Shown here piece by piece: positions 58,025 to 64,000 of a stretch of DNA of 64,000 nucleotides. The position numbers and the translations under genes are program-made. Every line of letters starts with the position of its first letter. The stretch's first letter is position 1. The DNA comes from Antedon mediterranea (lineage: Eukaryota; Echinodermata; Crinoidea; Comatulida; Antedonidae), in contig NC_092673.1 in the NCBI RefSeq assembly GCF_964355755.1, positions 23,505,001-23,569,000 on the forward strand. Reading direction: 5' to 3'. The notes beneath the pieces were generated by a model. The model did no database searches, was not told where the DNA came from, and saw only the letters and a list, made by a program, of their open reading frames with translations.

Positions 58025-61000
58025 ATTAAACAAGACTAGTTCAGTTGATGGAGTACAAATTCAATGGAATCCATTGACGATTTAGAAGAATTGCTTTATC
58101 CGAAATAGTCTATTCTTATAAACAATTGGCAGACGAAGCTCTTTTTCTTGCAACCAAACCGCTAATTAATTTAGTTATAATTTAATATAAATTGATTGAT
58201 AATTATACATACTGTGCCTATTTGTTTTGTTGTAAGTTGTAAGAAATTACACGTCAAACTATAAATAAAATGTATATACATTAGACCAATCCAATACATA
58301 GTTATAACCAAGGCCAAATAAATTAATCTAAATTTGCGATGAACAGCAATTATCATTAAACTATTATTATTATTAAAAAGATGTTCCCACATTCAGTGTA
58401 AAAACACATCTATGAATGACCTTAAATCAAACCAGCCCGGGTGGAAACATTCATTATCCATATTTCCTAGTTTGGCTATGGTAGTATAGTTGACTACACT
58501 TTCGCCGGATTTTGATAAAGTTGTAGAAAGTAGAAACATTTGTACAGTAGCAATTTTACAATTTTATTTTACTTTAGTCCAGCTTATACACGCTGTTGAA
58601 CTGTCAGTTGGTTTTTAAGCTGAAGTAAGACTCCTGTAGCTAGTTCACATAAATGTTTATTTTTCCAAAATTGGTCGTGCAAACTTTGTATAAAAAATAT
58701 ACGTTTTTAGGAATGTACCATTTGGCAAATAAAATAGCAACACAGAAGTTGCGTATGTTACCAACATTCCAGAGGCTAAACGTTCAAAGGTCAATGTGAA
58801 GTGAACAAGCTGAAATTCTCAGTGTATTGCTTCTGGGTAAAGATTTTATTAGATTATATAAAATTAAACTAAATTAGCCTGTCAATGTACAAACGAGCAA
58901 AACAAAAAATACAAATAGTTGGTATTAAGTCAACTATTCAAAACAATTCATATGTAATTATTTGCATAATAATCGACATGATGCATTGGTATTGGACGTC
59001 TCATATTGGGTTCAGCGTTAAGGCAACTTTAATCTACTTAAAGTTTATGTAATTAAATGATAAAGTGTATCATTTAGTATCTAGGAACATGCACTGTGGG
59101 TTTACAAAGACCTTAGAATGTGGGGTTAACTAACATGATTTAGTTTTAGGCCGGTTGCCAATGTAATCTCACCATCTTATCCGCTCGATATTAATTCAGA
59201 TACACATTTGTACTATGTTTATGAATCTCATAAACTTGTAAAAACAAATTATTTTTGACAAATTATTGCTTTTTAAAATGGTATATATTAAAAGTCCCAA
59301 ATTAATAGTCAGTATGTTGTTGGAAACAAACGTACTTTACCTATTCTCGTCCTCTAATCGCCTGAAAAGTTATTTCTCTTCTTTATATTTGTGTGTTTTT
59401 GTATTGAAATGAATACTTTGTTTTTCCTGCATCTTTACGATAAGATTGTAGGAAATATTGTATTGAATAAACGAGGGGACGTCTTTAGTTGTAAAACCCT
59501 GATTCCTGAAAACCTGATTCCTGAAAATCCGAATTCCACCACACGAGTGTTATGTGGAATCTCAATATAAAAGTTCACATGTTCTCTGCTGGAGCGAAAT
59601 GTGACGTCCTGCTCATACTGTTTTAAATTGCTTTATTATGAAATAATAATTTAATAAAAGACGTATTGATAATATAATAATCACATAATAAATTAAAAGT
59701 GAGAAAAAGAAACATTGTAGGGGAAAATTATAATCGATCTATTAGGTAAAAACTATAAATTTAATTTAAAACGATATTAATTTACTATAAAGATACATTT
59801 CAAGAACTTTCTTAAAAATGTATTTTAATTCTGAATTCAATACAGTAGTTTGATTTGATAATAATTTAAAAATGTAGTATACATTATTTTCGAATTAATG
59901 TTGGCCTACATATGAGTTTAATAACAACTTTACTAGCTCTCTAAATTTGTTTTCTATCTAGAAAGTGCAGTGATGATATCTACAGTGAAGGCCAATGTGT
60001 GTGTGTCTAAGCAACACCAAATTCATGCCCAATATTTTCTTTTTTTTTATTCAAAATTGTTTGTCAGTCAACTGACACACAGTTTTTTTAAAATGTTTAT
60101 ATAATTATGCTGTATGTTTTTGTACCTTGAATTTACAGAAACCTAATTTTTAACCTGATTGACTGACTTGGTATAGAATCGTAACAAACCGCTGGGGACG
60201 CTAATATTTGTAATGTTGCTGTACATGTAATAAGAGTGATGTGTGTGTACAATCTATACAAACTCTCCAATTTAATGACGTCATCAGAATCATTATTCTC
60301 GCAATTATTAGTGAATTCACACTGAGATGCAACAACTTGTAAAATGTCACTGCGCATGTCGATACGATTATTTTTAGATTTATAATCTTTTGTTAATTGG
60401 CCATGTTTTTATAATATTACCATTTAGCTTTCAAAGCATGAGTTTGCGGTAAACGTTACTTTATTGTATTAAATGCATGTTTTCAATATCTGAAAATAAT
60501 ATGATTTGTTGTTCGATGGTCATGTATAAAAATAATCAAATCGACTCTATTAATCTCCTCAAGGGACTTAACATTACTAAGTATCTCCATTTTCATCTTG
60601 TAATTGGGGAGGAACTTCCCAATTAATCTGAAGAAATTATTATACAAATATGACAAAATATAAACAAATCAATATTTTATTATATTTAATATAGTGATTA
60701 GTAGGCCTATGTAACTTAACTTCATAAAACAAGCCAACACACATGACGTCACTAGAAGTTTAGTTATTTGAATATCAAGCTGAATAGTTTGGATTAGAAT
60801 GTTGGTTTGGAATACTTTTGCAGACGTTTTACCGTTTGCGCATTATAAAGAACATTCAAGAAGAACTCTCCTTTGATACCCCTATATCCAGCGGACGCCG
60901 TTATTAAAGGGACACTCTATTGTGATTACGCCCGTTGTGCGTAATTATATAGGTGATAAGTATTCTTTTTGATGAATATTTTAAAATAGGAATAATGCGA

Positions 61001-61058
61001 AAATAAGAGTGATGTAGGAATCAATCATAACATAAATATGAACCTCAAAGCATGTTAA
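58025..61058. other. Non-coding AT-rich stretch
   Basis: A small tandem echo of CCTGATTCCTGAAAA near 59499-59528 is the only irregularity. Confidence 0.5.
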
Positions 61059-61556
61059 TAGAGAGGTTTCGCAATCTTACGAATACGATAACAAAAACGG
61101 ATACGTCACGCACACGTATTCGTTTTTGTAAGCCAGTAAAAATCTGTTTCGCATGGCAACGAAATATTGAGGGCGCCGTCCAAAATATAACTGCGGTAAA
61201 TTTGAGCGAAGCGCAGGTACGTGTTGCTTGGTGGTTGGCTGCCTAGGCCTAGCGTAACATCAAAGCGAGTGAGGACTTTAAAAACTGCTATTTATCTGAA
61301 TTGGCCTGGCATTTTAGTAAATTACTTTAGTAAATTACTTTCAATAAATATATAATTATATTATAATCATGAATCATTCCTGATTCAAATGCAAAATGTG
61401 CAAAATAGATCAAAAACTATACTCGTTTTGTAGTTACGAATATGACTGGTGATATTCGTCAACACGAATACGCTTTACGAATCAGCTCAAAAATTTCACA
61501 AATGTGTGACGTATCCGTTTTCGTTATCGTATTCATAAGGTTGCGAAACCTCCCTA
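61059..61556. mobile_element. DNA transposon with ~50-bp terminal inverted repeats
   Basis: The left end (GAGAGGTTTCGCAATCTTACG, then AATACGATAACAAAAACGGATACGTCAC) is mirrored at the right end (GTGACGTATCCGTTTTCGTT, then TAAGGTTGCGAAACCTCCC). A TA dinucleotide flanks each end. The 0.5-kb interior has no transposase. Two short open frames at 61052-61246 and 61459-61644 look alike only because they read the same repeat. Confidence 0.75.
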
Positions 61557-63510
61557 TTATTATTTGATTTGTGAATTTATATATCTGTTGTCGGAAGAAA
61601 ATAAGAATTGAAATGATCATTTCACATAGGATATCTAATCCCAATAGGACACGACAAAACGCACATGATCATTAAGAAAGCTTAAACACAACTCAAACGG
61701 AACATTACCGCTTCCTCAATACACTTTTTGATGAGCGTTCCGCTCTGCAAAACATACAAATAGGCTTACATTTAGAACATTCCAAAAATTATTTAATTAA
61801 AATATTATACATAATAATATTATGATAATTTGCCTTTAGCTTTTATATTAAACAATCTATCAACGATTATCTTTCTCCCTTCGTCAATCAACAGTCGGTT
61901 AATAACAAAGTTTCACATGTTTTTTAAATACATCACAATTTGCTAAAAAAGCCTAATGTTCCCAATGACTATATCTAGTGATAGTATTACTGTTACATCA
62001 TTATTTAATGTTATTCAATCCGATTATATTTTGTAATTGTTTAATCTTGAATAATAGTAGACATATTGATTTGATTTAACATCTATTTAATTTATAAGAA
62101 AAATATGTCAAACATTTTATGTTTGCGATTTATTAAAGTATTCTCCAGGTTATGATTCAAATACTTTTAAAACAAAATAATGTGGAATGAGAATACCATT
62201 TACAGGTGTTTAATTTATAAAAGTTGTTCGTATGAAATCACGGTTTGGCGTTGACGGGTCACTACCTCTGGATATGCGCATATCAGGTGATTTTTAACAT
62301 TACATTTTGTGAAAGGATTTATTTCCCAAAATATTCCGATTAAGGTTTATTGCACCTGTTTACCTATAAAAGCTATTCCATTTTGGTCATTGAACTTTCA
62401 CATTGTCCTCATGCGTGTGGTTATTAAGTAAGTTTTTTTATTAGCTGAAACATAGATTGGAAGGTGTTTGTACTAACATAAATGACGATCAAAAAGTCAT
62501 CACATTTAAATTAGCAAGCTATTCAATACACTATGTAAGTACTCCTTAGGCTTCTATCGATCAATGTCAACAGGGCGCTGTATGCTGCTGGCGACAAGAT
62601 AACTTTAAAGTAGCTTGATGTTCACCCCTTTACATCTCGTATTAAAGCACGTGTAAACAGTATCACGTACATAACATAAAAATATATCATCGGTAGATCA
62701 TGTAGGTTCGACGTCTGAGAATTGCGTGGTGTGATAAAATCAGGTCATTAATTCATAGCACAGTCGCTTTAAGGTGATAAGTAATAAAGAGGCAAGCGAT
62801 ACAAGTGTTTCAATATTATCGTCGTCAATTCAAGAAGTTCAAAACTGCATTAAGACAAAACATAATGTGATGGTAACTAATCTATCGATAATAGCCAATT
62901 GACTTGCAATAGACAATGTACCGTTCAGTGTGTTTCGTGTATCTAAGGCATATGTATGATAATCTTACTTACTTTATGTGACAAGTTACAGACGCGTTTG
63001 TGCCGAACGTATCCGTTCCTTTGATGACGCAATCACAAACCGGTAACACTTTTCACTGAATGTTTATTTTAAACAGCAGACCTAAACAAAATTAATAATT
63101 AAAAAATAGCTAATGCTTAAGTTTTTTTTAGAAACAGTTCTCAAAGAATTATAAATATAGGTTTGATAGAAGTACTACCCCTGGGAAATCAGTAAGAAGT
63201 CATTTTGGGAGCCATTTCCACATTGTATACCAGTAAACATGTGAAATGTGATTTTAATGGATAAATTCTTATTACGTTCGCCTAATGGTAATCATAGACT
63301 GAGGTTTATCGGAATATAAATTGAATATGAATAAGTAGAGAAAAGTTCATTGTCGATTTTCGTTATTTTAATATAGAGGACAGATGAATAAATGAGTTAT
63401 TTTTTATTTGTTTTTAAGTCTGGTAGATATCCATCCATAATCATAGTTATAATAAGGTCAAGATAAATATTGTTTGATGTTCTAGATAATAAAAAGAACG
63501 TGATATTTAG
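61557..63510. other. Non-coding stretch
   Basis: No gene, no repeat family recognised. Confidence 0.5.
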
Positions 63511-63717
63511 GCTTGGTTCCCACTTGGAGGCAAACGCAAATACGTAAGCACGCCGCAAGTAATTTGACTGATCGCGATGTATCATCCAAACCAGGGAAGA
63601 ATGAAATGATGTGAAAGTAAAGATTTTAAATTTCACTCTTCCCTGATGATCCAAACTGCAGTCGTTGCGTTGCGTTGCGTTGTGTCTACGTCGTTGCGTT
63701 GCGTCCACGTAGGAATC
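63511..63717. mobile_element. TTCCCACTAG MITE, copy 3, with nested element
   Basis: Left end GCTTGGTTCCCACTTGGAGG; right arm has GTTGCGTTGCGTTGCG and CCACGTAGGAATCATG. A 54-bp hAT-like micro-element interrupts it at 63592-63645. Confidence 0.7.
63592..63645. mobile_element. hAT-like micro-MITE nested in TTCCCACTAG copy 3
   Basis: Ends CAGGGAAGAATGAAA and TTTCACTCTTCCCTG are inverted repeats. ATCCAAAC occurs directly before the left end and, after a 3-base offset, again after the right end, like an 8-bp target duplication. Confidence 0.65.
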
Positions 63718-64000
63718 ATGTGTGTTAATGAAACCCTGTGGTCATCAATAAAGAAATATCTTATCTAAGTTAAAACATAAATAACATTATTTTAATTCAT
63801 CCTTTATAAATAGTAAGACTTATTTGCAAATATGTCACTTCCCTCATCAAATTAAATTAAATTTAATAAAAATGTTATCTTAATTATAATGGACCAAACC
63901 AAAAGTCTTAATAGTTCTTTCTCAAACTACGTTTCTAAACGTTACTAAATACATTGTATGTTGTATTATCTTTGTCATGTTGTGTTGACGAAAATAAACT

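Noticed and set aside
61052-61644. Two similar short frames on opposite strands
   Set aside because: Both read the terminal inverted repeats of one transposon.
63397-63708. 103-residue minus-strand frame
   Set aside because: Its N-terminal part reads a TTCCCACTAG MITE arm and the nested micro-element.

Overview
The window is AT-rich animal DNA with no sign of bacterial gene organisation. It has splice-like junctions, AATAAA signals, tRNA-derived SINEs, LINE tails and many short inverted-repeat transposons. The word AGGCCTA recurs throughout and at least one gene looks like a neuropeptide precursor. I associate this mix with marine deuterostomes, echinoderms first, but no gene here fixes the taxon.

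Only one convincing protein-coding gene is visible. It lies at 12798-13187 on the + strand: a 129-residue secreted precursor with a signal peptide, dibasic cleavage sites and one predicted two-cysteine peptide, AGLCPDPTKCVGW. A splice acceptor sits directly before its ATG and a polyadenylation signal lies about 100 bases after its stop. I cannot place the peptide in a known family. A TATA box and a perfect splice donor near 6.5-6.6 kb could mark a distant 5' UTR exon.

The most unusual structure is a 364-bp cassette, each copy holding an intact 72-nt tRNA-like gene (box A, box B, T5 terminator). It occurs as two tandem units at 2.5-3.2 kb, five at 23.5-25.3 kb and one inverted copy at 46.9-47.1 kb, with (TA)n tracts bordering or close to every site. 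The anticodon reads ATC, which eukaryotes normally avoid in the Asp box. Next to the single copy is a hammerhead-ribozyme-like fold typical of Penelope-like retroelements.

The rest is intergenic or intronic DNA built by transposons: (i) nine copies of a TAGTCGCGTG hairpin element with an internal GGTC microsatellite; (ii) four copies of a TTAA-flanked MITE; (iii) a family with AAAGATGTATTG ends; (iv) a TTCCCACTAG MITE family, one member carrying a nested hAT-like micro-element; (v) foldbacks with TATCATAGGCAAATT ends; (vi) a 0.5-kb element with long terminal inverted repeats at 61.1-61.6 kb; (vii) a decayed hAT transposon with a frameshifted transposase at 31.5-32.7 kb; (viii) LINE 3' ends, clearest at 48.45-48.81 kb; and (ix) several tRNA-derived SINEs. 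There is also a 23-bp minisatellite at 45.6-45.8 kb, a 335-bp polypyrimidine tract at 18.3-18.7 kb, and an 84-bp direct repeat pair at 48.8 and 49.8 kb bracketing a possible Cys-rich exon.

Most short open frames in the window are chance products of these repeats.
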